DNA of 64,000 bases from NCBI RefSeq assembly GCF_036417845.1, contig NC_089979.1, positions 122,111,415 through 122,175,414 of the forward strand, read 5' to 3'. The stretch comes from Apteryx mantelli (lineage: Eukaryota > Chordata > Aves > Apterygiformes > Apterygidae). Under the pieces are notes generated by a model. That model was not told where the DNA came from. It saw only the letters and a list, made by a program, of their open reading frames with translations, and searched no databases. Made by a program: the position numbers and the translations under genes. Below, piece after piece: positions 14,111-23,720 of this stretch. Positions within the stretch are counted from its first letter, which is position 1. The number at the start of each line of letters is the position of its first letter.

Positions 14111-15134
14111 CTTCCTCTGTTGCATAGCAGCTGTGCAAAATGCAGGTTGAAGACCCAGGCATGTTTTTGAGACCACATCATCCAAGAACAAACAAGGGCT
14201 TCTGCAGTAGAAAGCGCCAGAGCTGCTCAAGGAAGAGGAACAAGTTCCTTCAAGCAGTCAAGTTAGTGAGAGGCTATGAGGGATGGCATCAATATAGCTG
14301 CTTTTTGCAATAGGAACAGCAAAGACCAACACTTTCCCTCACAGTGATGCACAAGAGAATCAAGACCTCTCCTCAAGGAAGTAGAAGCTGAATGCACTTC
14401 ATATAAAAGAAAATATTTCTGACTCACTAATTTCAATTCCAAGTGGGAAACTGACTTGCAAAACCTCAACTATTTCTGCTCAGCAAATGAAGAATATCTG
14501 AAATTAATTAAGGGTGAAGACAGACTGATCCTTTAACAGCTTCCTTCAAGCATGAAATCAAATAAATAAGGATTATATTTAAAATATAAACATGTGTAAG
14601 CATACTTAAATGCTGAGCACATTAAAAAGATACCAATTATTAAAATACAGAAACAGCTTATATAACACTACTCGCTGAGTCTGTATCATTCCTGCATCTG
14701 AGAAATTATATTCAGAAGTCCTACGAAAGAAGACAAAATACTGTAAGTTTGACAGGCCTACAGTAAACATAGGTAAAAAGAAACAAAGGATACTTATTTT
14801 AAAAGAGTTTTTAATAAAAATTGAAATAATAATTATGCCAGTAACAAGTGAAAAAACAGTGCTTAAAATTAACCATATTTAGTCTGCTGTACCTGATCCT
14901 CCAACAATGCTGTCCAGGATTTACTTTAAAAACAGGAATACAGACACTCAACAGGTTGCCTGCTTTGCTAAACCATCTTAAAATTGAATTAGAATCAACA
15001 TTCATATTGCATATCTGAGGATGAAAACCAACAAGAGGTACTGGATGCAGCCATTTCCGGTTTACCAAATACAGAAGAGCACAGCCAAGGAAAAACAACA
15101 TGCTAGCTTCCATTTTAAACGAGCAGTGCTACTG
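14111..15134. other. Probable METTL6 3' UTR and flank
   Basis: AT-rich, with no coding sequence recognised. A minus-strand ATTAAA at 14815-14810 lies about 320 bases past the METTL6 stop and is the nearest plausible poly(A) signal. Confidence 0.4.
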
Positions 15135-15298
15135 CTAGTCAGCAAGAACTTCTGTTTTAGCAAAAGGCTTCCGAAATTTGCTTTGAAGAAACACTCTTGG
15201 AACACACAAGCCTTCTTTCCTATTCACAGTTTCTCGCTGCACATATTCATTGACCACTTGCTCATATCCCTCAGCCTTAAAGAGCTGAGACAAGAACT
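15135..15298 (-). CDS. METTL6: METTL6 last coding exon (residues 249-302 and stop)
   Basis: Reads [19 protein letters not shown], then the conserved [15 protein letters not shown], then a divergent tail ending in VLAD and a TAG stop. The acceptor is cttttag. A candidate minus-strand poly(A) signal ATTAAA lies at 14815-14810, which would give a 3' UTR of about 0.3 kb; a longer UTR is possible. Confidence 0.92.
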
Positions 15299-18200
15299 CT
15301 AAAAGAGAGTAAAAACAGAGAAAGATGCAAAATTATGTTTAAGCTATTTTTAAAACACTAGTCAGCATTTACATAAGCATATGTTCTTGTGTGTTAAGAG
15401 TATGAAAAAAAAAAAAAAAAATCACACAAGCCTTCAGATTTCAAGCTGCTCTGTGCAAACAGGCTGCTGCACCTGAACTGAATGAAATCAATACAGTTCT
15501 ACTTTGGAAAGGTCAGCATAAGCAAAACAGCTTGCAAAAATGAGGCTTACGCTAATTACTCAGTTCAGCTTCCAAAACTTGCCACATCTCTTATTTTTAG
15601 TGAGCCTTCCCATTCTCCCTGTGATCAACTTCAGAGCATTTTCACTTTGTGCAGTTGGTCTTCACCAGCTCAATACATCACTTATTTCAAATATTTCAAA
15701 GATGAACCAGCCTTGTATTGCATCTCTGCATGAGGGAGAATATCACTCTAGGTTACCAGACCTTTGCATACCATAGCTCAACAGAAGAAGGGAAAGAATG
15801 GCAAACTGGATATGGTGGTACCTAGCCTACACTATGTCAAACTGAACGTATTTCCTATAAACAAAAAAAAATCACTAAAAGTACATCTCTCTTACAGAAG
15901 ACAGAAGGGCCTCACAAACGGAGTGACCTAAGGAGCGGAGGGGGTTGTCCATGCTATTGACTTGTCATGTTAATTATAAGTCATTACCCTTCCCTTCCTG
16001 CACCTTGTTTCATTTATTTAGGGGGTAACTCCACAGTAAATTTAAGCCACTCAAAACTCATGCTACCTGATAAAAAAACAAGCCTCACAATTTTTTCAAT
16101 ATTCAGGTGGATCAGTTTGCTGAAACGGTCGATTTTGTGATTATAGGCACCACAACACCAGAAGAAGAGGTGTGTTGGGGAGGTGAGAAAAGACCACCCA
16201 GTTTGGTGGTAGTACAGGCTTATATCCACTTAAGCTTGTCATGAAACCACATGCGTAGATTGTAAACTCAGTGGGATTTGTGTACACTGGGGTGTACACA
16301 TCAATGAAATATGAATACACTGAACTTGATTGCGCATCTATTAAAATCTCATTCTGAGGAAGCTGCACATACTTCATAACACAGAATTACAAATATGCAT
16401 CCCTTCATAATTTAAGATTATTTCAAACAGTGGGAAACGTGATTCTTTGCCATGGCAAAAGATCAGTATTGTCATCTGAGGCCAGACAAACTATAAACAG
16501 GCATCATTCAAATTATCCCATTCAGCAATTACTTGGTATACTGGTGTAGTGCCCCTGCCAAACAAACAAAAAATAGCACTAGTAGCAAACTGCAGGAACG
16601 ATGGGAGGTCCTACTTCTAGTGACAAAAGAGTTCTCAAGCAATATTAAGCACTATTTATATGATAATAACTGAAATGAATCCAGTCATAATGAATTTAAA
16701 ATAGCAGCAGAGGCGGTCCATGAGACAGTCACAGACCAGCCCAAGGCAAAACAATTGCCAGCATCATGAATCTAAGACTAATTCTCTCTCTTCTCCTTCC
16801 TTTCTTTTCCCTCTTTCTACCACAATTTTTCCCTCAAATCAAACATTTACACTAGCAAGAAATTTCTCATTCAGAAATAATTCTAACACACAACAAAAAT
16901 GGATTTTAAAATTTCACAGCAAGACCAGTCTCCTACTTCTTCCCTTCTGCATCCACTCTGTTTGTAAGAGCTAACTGTTTAAGTAGAACTAAAATCACTC
17001 AATAAATAATAGTTCTAGAAATGCTTCAATGAAGCTATAAAACGGACTACATTATCTTAATTTCATCGTTGTCCTATGAAGGATAGAAAGAGTTTGGACA
17101 TGATTAATGGCTTTTATATATTAGAAGCAATTAGGTAGTACATTATGTTATAAAATATGAATAACATTTACTTGGCTCCAAATCGGTCTCCTCGGCAGCT
17201 GTATTTTACGTTAGAGTAAGAACAAAAAGCCCCACAGAAACAAACACAGAGCTCCTACTGCACAGTGCCCTGTAATTGATAGGGGGAAGTAACATTTCAC
17301 TGAAGTTTAGCAAGAGGAACTGGGACTTAGGAGACAAGAGCTATAATCACAATTCATTGTGAGAATCTAAGCAAATTCCTTCATGTCTCTGTGCTTCGAT
17401 TTTCCCCACCAGTAAACTGCAACAATTATCTTCTTTCCTAAAGCATTCTGAACACTGAATGAAAAGCCATTCAGATACTGCTATCACATGGAAATGCTTT
17501 TTACATCATCTTTACAAAAAGACAGTAGAAAGCAATAGCAGCTAGTCAGCGCTCTCTCAGCAGGATCTGTGCACAAGCTTCTCAGCACTCTAGTCATGAT
17601 TCTGCTTTAAAAGTCATGGATTTCATCAGTACACCCCCATCTTGCATGCCAGGAATAACCTTGCAAAAGAGGATGGTGGCAAGATAACTGCTTAGTTGCT
17701 TGATGAAGCTGATCAAATCTCTTACCAAGCATTTTTCTTTTTCCTTTAGACAACTAATCTGAACGAAATACAGAAAATTCAGAAATCACTGCTCTTGTCA
17801 CATAATGGCACGTACAAGAAGCTTCTGAACAAGTAAGAGCTCCTAAAAGTCCTGTCAGTCTTACAGATAAGCTCCCAGAAGAAGGTGGCAAATTAAATAC
17901 ACTAAGATTTAACAGTTCATCCATGTAAAACAAAACTTCCACGGTCATGGTAGCAATTTTCTGAAGCAAGTTTAAACAGAAGATCAACAATAAAGAAAAC
18001 AATCTACAATATGCCTTACCTTCGGTAAAAAAATACGATCTTGTCCCATCTTGTCTAACATAAAAGTTTTCTCCAAGCTTGCTGCCAGATTTAAACCTGA
18101 GCATTGCATGGTCATACAGCCCATAGTCTCTGAACAAGACACACTTGCCTGGTTTTAATACCTGTCACATAAGACACATATACTTTAGTAAGGTAAATGG

Positions 18201-21200
18201 ATTTTGCCGTATCTATATCTATGTACATATATGTATACACACATACACACACACACATATAACTAAGACAAAGTATCCTAACACATAAGAAATACAAAAG
18301 GAACAATTCCAGGAAAACTGACTGCAGGTTGGGATTTCTTGTTGCTCTTTTGTAAAGAAATCAATCTATAAAGAGTTTAAAATTTAGAAAATGTAGTCAT
18401 TAGCCATGCTGACTTTAGATATTTCATGTACGCACCTCTCCTACCTCCACAAATACCAGCTGTATTCTTTAGAGGAGAAAAGGAATATTTGAAACTTGTA
18501 AATTTGTGCAGAAATCTACAAGTGAGTTAAATGAGCCAGGCACCTCCATCAAGAAAACAGTAATCAGCTTTTTTGTGTGCATGAGCTAGGAACCAGTCCT
18601 GACTTTGGAAAACTTCTGGAGGTATATTAAAATCTGACATTCTTTTTTTCAAACTACTGATGATAAAATGAACAGGATATCCTATAATATAAAAACCCGA
18701 ATACACACATACAACATATATATAAAAAATACGTTATGTTGACTATGTCCCTCTGTAGTCAATATGACAGGCTCATCTCAGACAGGGAGATTCAGAACAA
18801 CCACAATTCAAGTGGTTTAAACTACCCTCCGGATAGTCCTCTGTCTATCAACTACAAAGACAGCCCAGGAAGACAAGTATCGCTAGGTTAATGTTAGTAT
18901 CTGTGAACATCCCATTTCTAAATCACACAGATCAAATGTATTTAATAATGAAATTCTAATTGCAAGTCATTGTGTCATATAGAAGTCACTTTTGATTCAC
19001 TTTCATTCATATCTTACAAACACAGGCATTTCTGTAATCTGAAAATATTATTTGTACTGTACAACTAGCAGCAAATTCATGGGTCCAAGATAGCATTTTG
19101 TTATGTTGATGACATGCATTAGACTAGAATCCAAACAACCCTCACATCACCAAAAGCTAGCTAAATACTTCCAGGGAATATAGTGTTAATTAAAGAACAC
19201 CATTAAAAGCAGGGTTATTTTTTCAGAATAAAATTGTACTTTCAAGCCAAAAAGAATAAAAGTGCTTTAAAGGTTGTAAAATCAGCTGTTCATGCCTACC
19301 TTGTAAATGTTCTTCAAGACAAGGCGCATTTTGTCAGGATGAATGGCAGAGAGCACAAATATAAGTGTGACAACATCCACAGAATCTGCTGGTATATTTT
19401 CTGTAAGATCATCTTTAGTAAGATCACACTGGAACACTTTACATCTTTCAGTACTGTATAAGGAATTTTTCTAGGGAAATGAAAAGAATATGCTTTAACT
19501 GAAAATTAGCAGTATTTGTTATTTAAAAAAAAGATCAAAAACTTGTGAAACTAATTAGGGGAGCAACACAAAGCAAGCGGCAAAAGAATATTAACTTCCA
19601 ACAGGTGACTAATACAATATAAAATTCTTTGCCAGACGCTATAAGAGGGAAAAAAAATGGTCTGTTCTCAGGAATTTGAGAAGGAATGTGTGTTAAGACA
19701 CAATTCAGATATCATACCATTTCTGTTTTACAGCTGCTTCTGTTCTTTAAAAATATAGAAATATCATTCATAGAAATTCTCTATTACAACAGGATCAAAG
19801 CACAGCTCTTCAGCAACAAGTAGCTTGTAAACAGTTCAAGCAACCTGCAGTTTGGCAGTTCTAGTTCTTTTTTTCTTTCTGGGTAAAAGAAAACCTGGTT
19901 CTGGAAACAAAGTAGTCCAGCAAGAGCCGTGGAGGCAGACACCACCAGTTGACCAAAATCGAGCGTATACACTCAGCCCAAGCTCATCTGGCAGTACACC
20001 TGTGGCACCCCAGGGAGCTGCTGTCACCTCCTGTTTGTGAGCCACTCACGTATTTTTTCCCCATTGCTTGGGTGAGATATGCAGTATGCGTCTTGTGCTT
20101 CTCAGCCATAAATGTCCCATAAGAGAATGCTTTCAAATGGAAGAGAGAGAAAAATCTACCTCTGATTATAAATTTAACAAACCAGGAGAATTTTAAAGTC
20201 CAGTGTCCCCATTAACCTTACTGGAAGGCTTGCTTTGGATTGCAGCACTCTTTAGCTGTAAGTATAAACATACCTATTTCTGATCAGTCTCCAAATTTCC
20301 TTAACAATAAACTTCCATATCCTTGTTTTCAAGATTATCCTTGGGACTCCCTCTACCCCACAAACATCAAGGGCAAACTTCCCTCCCAAAAAACCACAGT
20401 CTTCACAGAGCATTCAGGTAAAATAATATACATATACTGCTACTGCAATTTGATGCTCAAAAATTAGGTCTTGAAAATGATTCAGCTTCTTTCAATGGAA
20501 GCTCCAGTGAAATGGATCCATTCCTCTTCTTTGACAAATGCTAGTTTACTCTTCTTGAAAAAGGAAGGCAAGTCCATCACTCCAATCATTTGTAAATTCA
20601 TAAGCTTCTAAAGACACTCTAAAAGAAGTACTGAATATCACACCAACCTTCACGTACTCAACAGCTCTAGGAGAGAAATCACAGGCATACGCAAAAATAT
20701 TCAGATCCTCTTCTAGGAGTGGAAACAAGCAGTTCCCAACCCCACAGCCTGCTTCTAGGATGGTCAGCTTCTGATCTTCAAACTGGGGAGCAAGAAATGC
20801 AAGATACAGCCCATCATTTTTGTTTTCCTCACAATACAAGCAGACACACTGTTCAATCAGCATTTTCAAAGCAAAAATCAATTTTAACTACCACTGATTA
20901 AAAACTGAAGCAGCCATCCATTGGTAATCTGACACTACAAAACAGGAATTTTAATTTGTGCAAAATTACACATCTTTTTAGAACTTCTTAATATTTCTTT
21001 AGTCATCCACCCACTTAATTAACAGATTGTTGTACCATCACTGTCTTGTGTCTCATTCAGATAGAATGAACAACAGATGCATCTGACTATTCCCCTTAAG
21101 GATATTTTGCAATTAGCCTGTAATTCTGGATGCTTTCTTTAAAACAGTGTTCTAAGTGCTGCAGCTTGCATCTGAACATGTCACATCACAGAGAGACAAG

Positions 21201-21748
21201 TTGTCTATTTAGGATGCAAAATAAATATTCTAGATTTGATTTTCCATATATAATATGAAAGAATTATACACTGAAACTAAACTGATTCTGGGGAGATATC
21301 TTTGACATTAAAAGAGATTATGCTACACAAGGTACTGCATGCTTAAGATGTGAGAACTCTCAACTTTATGGCTTTGTCAGAAATATTATTAAATCACTCG
21401 AAAACAATGAATCACATCTCTTTACTTATAGATAAGGTGTATACAGCTCACCTCCCGACATGCTTTTAATTCTTGAAACTCTCTGGTTGTCCAATGTCTG
21501 TCTTTGAAGAAGTTGGTGCTGTTTCTTTTGTAAAATAGATCCCAGTTCTTCTGTGCCTCTTTCTCCAGTTTTAGTTGTTTGAAATCAGTCATCAAAACCT
21601 TATCTTTTGCCAGTCTCTCAGCTTCTTCTGGGCTAAGGATCCTTGCACTATGGCCTTTTTTCTGGAAAGCATCACCTCCAGTAGATGTAGTCGTTAAATT
21701 TAAGCAATCGGTTGATATGTTTTCATGGAACATCCTAGAGTCTTTCAT
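15135..21748 (-). CDS. METTL6: METTL6, tRNA N(3)-methylcytidine methyltransferase, five coding exons
   Basis: SAM-dependent methyltransferase of the METTL2/6/8 family. The family member makes 3-methylcytidine at position 32 of serine tRNAs, working with seryl-tRNA synthetase (established knowledge). Coding exons in transcript order are 21748-21452, 20782-20648, 19470-19300, 18161-18020 and 15298-15135. All introns are GT/AG, phases join cleanly, and the product is 302 residues against about 284 in human. The conserved N-terminal block [10 protein letters not shown] is at about residues 66-75. SAM motif I (LEAGCGVG) is at 108-115, the acidic motif (ACDFSP) at 132-137, QCDLTKD at 158-164, the strand [12 protein letters not shown] at 175-186 and FRDYGLYD at 211-218. 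The start is the first ATG after an in-frame TAG at 21772-21770. The region aligned to the human initiator has no Met, so the N-terminus is longer by about 20 residues. The C-terminal tail is short and unlike the mammalian one. A non-coding first exon in the CpG island is inferred. Confidence 0.95.
15299..18019 (-). other. METTL6: METTL6 intron between coding exons 4 and 5
   Basis: The largest METTL6 coding intron, about 2.7 kb. It holds a 17-base poly(A) at 15405-15421 and a probable MIR-like element at 17305-17480. No alternative exon is recognised. Confidence 0.85.
17305..17480 (+). repeat. Probable MIR-like SINE remnant
   Basis: Reads ggacttaggagacaagag, then caaattccttcatgtctctg, gcttcgattttccccacc and agtaaactgcaacaatta. 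This follows the order of a degenerate MIR ('tcacttctctgtgcctcagtttccccatctgtaaaatgg'). Confidence 0.6.
18020..18161 (-). CDS. METTL6: METTL6 coding exon 4 (residues 202-248 and first base of 249)
   Basis: Reads [17 protein letters not shown] through GTRSYFFTE. The acceptor is tgtgacag and the donor GAAG|GTAAGG. It ends in phase 1, and joining to the next exon gives Glu-249. Confidence 0.94.
18162..19299 (-). other. METTL6: METTL6 intron between coding exons 3 and 4
   Basis: About 1.1 kb, AT-rich. The only structure seen is a TA/CA microsatellite at 18211-18260. Confidence 0.85.
18211..18260. repeat. (TATC/TATG/CA)n microsatellite
   Basis: Mixed atctatat, acatatat and (AC)n units just inside METTL6 intron sequence, about 50 bases upstream of the exon 4 acceptor on the minus strand. 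Confidence 0.8.
19300..19470 (-). CDS. METTL6: METTL6 coding exon 3 (residues 145-201)
   Basis: This 57-codon phase 0-0 exon reads [11 protein letters not shown] through LKNIYK, between acceptor ccctag and donor AAG|GTAGGC. It carries the QCDLTKD motif and the core strand [12 protein letters not shown]. It is close to the mammalian exon, with only conservative changes. Confidence 0.94.
19471..20647 (-). other. METTL6: METTL6 intron between coding exons 2 and 3
   Basis: About 1.2 kb of unique sequence with no repeat or extra exon recognised. Confidence 0.85.
20648..20782 (-). CDS. METTL6: METTL6 coding exon 2 (residues 100-144, SAM motif I)
   Basis: This 45-codon phase 0-0 exon reads FEDQKL through EYVK and carries the glycine-rich SAM-binding loop. 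The acceptor is a good ctccccag. The donor AAG|GTTGGTG is weak at position +3. The frame stays open on both sides of the exon. Confidence 0.94.
20783..21451 (-). other. METTL6: METTL6 intron between coding exons 1 and 2
   Basis: About 0.7 kb of unique AT-rich sequence. Nothing further is recognised. Confidence 0.85.
21452..21748 (-). CDS. METTL6: METTL6 coding exon 1 (residues 1-99)
   Basis: Contains the start codon and the conserved N-terminal block ending in ELKACRE. The donor reads GAG|GTGAGC, phase 0. An in-frame TAG lies 24 bases upstream of the ATG; it coincides with a possible acceptor (…ctgttag|g), so the 5' edge of this exon may be near 21769. A second in-frame Met at residue 6 is an alternative start. 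Confidence 0.92.
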
Positions 21749-21772
21749 TGAGATAGGAATACCAAAGACCTA

Positions 21773-23084
21773 ACAGTGTTTTGGGTTTTTTTAGCATACG
21801 TTTCCACGACTTAATTTAGGCAAATAACCAAGGATCTAGAAGCAACAAAAAAAAAAAGAGAGTTACTGTGTGCACTTTTTGAGGTTTTATGGTGATCTGC
21901 CCTACACAACACACTGCAAAACCACCAGACTTGCTTCTCTTATTTTCAGAAATCCTCCATCAAAGCTGACCATTGGATAAGACATTATTACACTGATCTC
22001 AAAGTTAAAGCACATGGTGGACAAATTCTGCTGGTCTTCCACACACATCACAGAAAACTACCCAACCAGAGAAAGGTGATGCAGCTCTAAGTTTATTTTC
22101 ACTAAAACTGACTAGGAAAGGGAAACATGGATTGTGTAACTCTTGTTAGTAACACCTCAGAAAACTCACAACTGAAAAGCAGGTGGCATATCTTTTTAAA
22201 AGTCCCATTTCAGTTGATAGATCAAGCCATATTCATCTTAACATTGCGCTCGCACTCCTTCCACTGCCTCTTCCTGAGGATTCACAGCAGTTTGAACAAT
22301 CATAGATACATTTTTTTCCAAAGTTAACAAAAATGAGGAAATAAAAACAGTTCTATGGAGGCCGGGAAAGGATCCAAATAATTTCCCTCGCGTTAAACTA
22401 GCTCTGACCTCCGCCTTGCCACAAACACCCAGACCCTGAAAGATGGCATATGTGAATTAAGTCATGCATGACCCAATAGCTCTCCTGAAACTCCTGGCAG
22501 GCCAAATGTGCCATTCATGTCCATCAGCTGGATGTGAATGTAGTACTTCATTTAGCTATTTTATCTTACAGAGCACAAACATAATGCTGCAAACACAAAC
22601 ATAAAACACAAATGCATGAACGCTACGAAACACAGAACTGTCCCCATTTTGCCCCGCTTTAGGGGTGGTCAGACCACATGCCCCTTTCCTCCAGAAAGGA
22701 CGGAAAAGGTTACTGTGAGCAGGCTTCCTTGGAGAAGAAAAATCTCCTAAAGAGATAGGCAGATCCTCAAAATATACAGTATTTTGAATTTTTGTATATA
22801 TATATTATATATATATATACACACACGTACACACACACAATTTCATAATTCATATATATACACACACACACATATATATATAGGTATATCCTCATTAATC
22901 AGCAAAAAGCACAAATCAGCAAACTATGTCCCTGGCACACTACAAGGGGGAAATCAGCGTATACATTTTTTCCACAAGACAAGCTACAGAGGGGGGAAAA
23001 AATTAACCGTTTAAATTGCCCCCCTTTATATTTGGAAAACACTCTGCGTTAGGGGGAAAAACAAAGAAACCGTTAACACGGCGG
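21773..23084 (-). other. METTL6: Inferred METTL6 first intron
   Basis: This lies between the start-codon exon and the CpG island. No coding sequence is seen. It carries a large TA/CA microsatellite at 22794-22883 close to the island. Confidence 0.55.
22794..22883. repeat. Compound (TA)n(CA)n microsatellite
   Basis: Alternating TA and CA blocks over 90 bases, interrupted by a short unique stretch (tttcataattc). It is 0.2 kb from the shared METTL6/EAF1 CpG island and likely polymorphic. Confidence 0.9.
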
Positions 23085-23720
23085 TAACGGTGGGTCTGGA
23101 CCTGCGTTCCGGCGTTTCTGAAGGCGGGGACAGGCGGCCGCCGCGCTCCCCCTCCCCCCGCCGGCGGCCGTTGGCACCGCGCAGCCCCCGCCCCTCCCCC
23201 CCCGGGGGGCGCCGCGCCGCGCCCCTCCTGCCCGCGGCGGCTCCCACCTGCGCCCTGCGGGGGCCCGGCGCGGCCCGGCGGGAGGCGCCGCGCGCCCCGG
23301 AGCGGTTTCGCGGCTGCACTCGGCCCCCGGAAGGGCGCGGGGCGGCCGCGCGCGCAGCGGGCGGAGGAGGGGCAGGGCCGGGCCGGGCCGGGCAGGGAGC
23401 GGCCGGGCCGGGCCGGGGACGGCGGGGCCATGAACGGCGCGGCGAACCCGCTGCTGGACAAGGAGGAGCACCCGCTGCAGCTGGGCGAGAGCTTCGAGCG
23501 CCGGCCCAAGGCCTCCTTCCACACCATCCGCTGTGAGCGCCCCCTCCCCCTCCCCGCCCGCCGCCTCCCCGACATGGCGCGGGGTGCCCGGCCCTGCCCC
23601 CGCCGTCGCCGCCGCCGCCCCCTCGGTCCTGCCTCCCCTCGGGAGCGGGGGGGGGGGAGGCTTCCGCCCCATCCCCCCCGCCTGCGGGGCGAGTGCCGTC
23701 CCCGCCGCCCCTCGCCTCGT
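23085..23720. promoter_or_regulatory. CpG island, probable bidirectional METTL6/EAF1 promoter
   Basis: Dense CpG sequence between two divergent genes, with no TATA box seen. An ETS-type site CCGGAAG lies at 23327-23333, about 100 bases before the EAF1 ATG. On the minus strand a good donor (GCAG|GTGGGAG, last exon base 23248) could end the non-coding first exon of METTL6. There is no ATG between this donor and the EAF1 start on the plus strand. Exact transcription starts cannot be read from the sequence. Confidence 0.8.
23430..23532 (+). CDS. EAF1: EAF1 exon 1 coding part (residues 1-34)
   Basis: Very GC-rich exon inside the CpG island. It ends ATCCGCT|GTGAGC in phase 1, and the T joins AT of exon 2 to make Tyr-35. 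The same frame stays open about 860 bases into the intron. Confidence 0.97.

Noticed and set aside
1-15000. SH3BP5 exons, expected beyond METTL6 from human gene order
   Set aside because: No coiled-coil coding sequence or CpG-island first exon of SH3BP5 was recognised on either strand; it probably lies outside the window.
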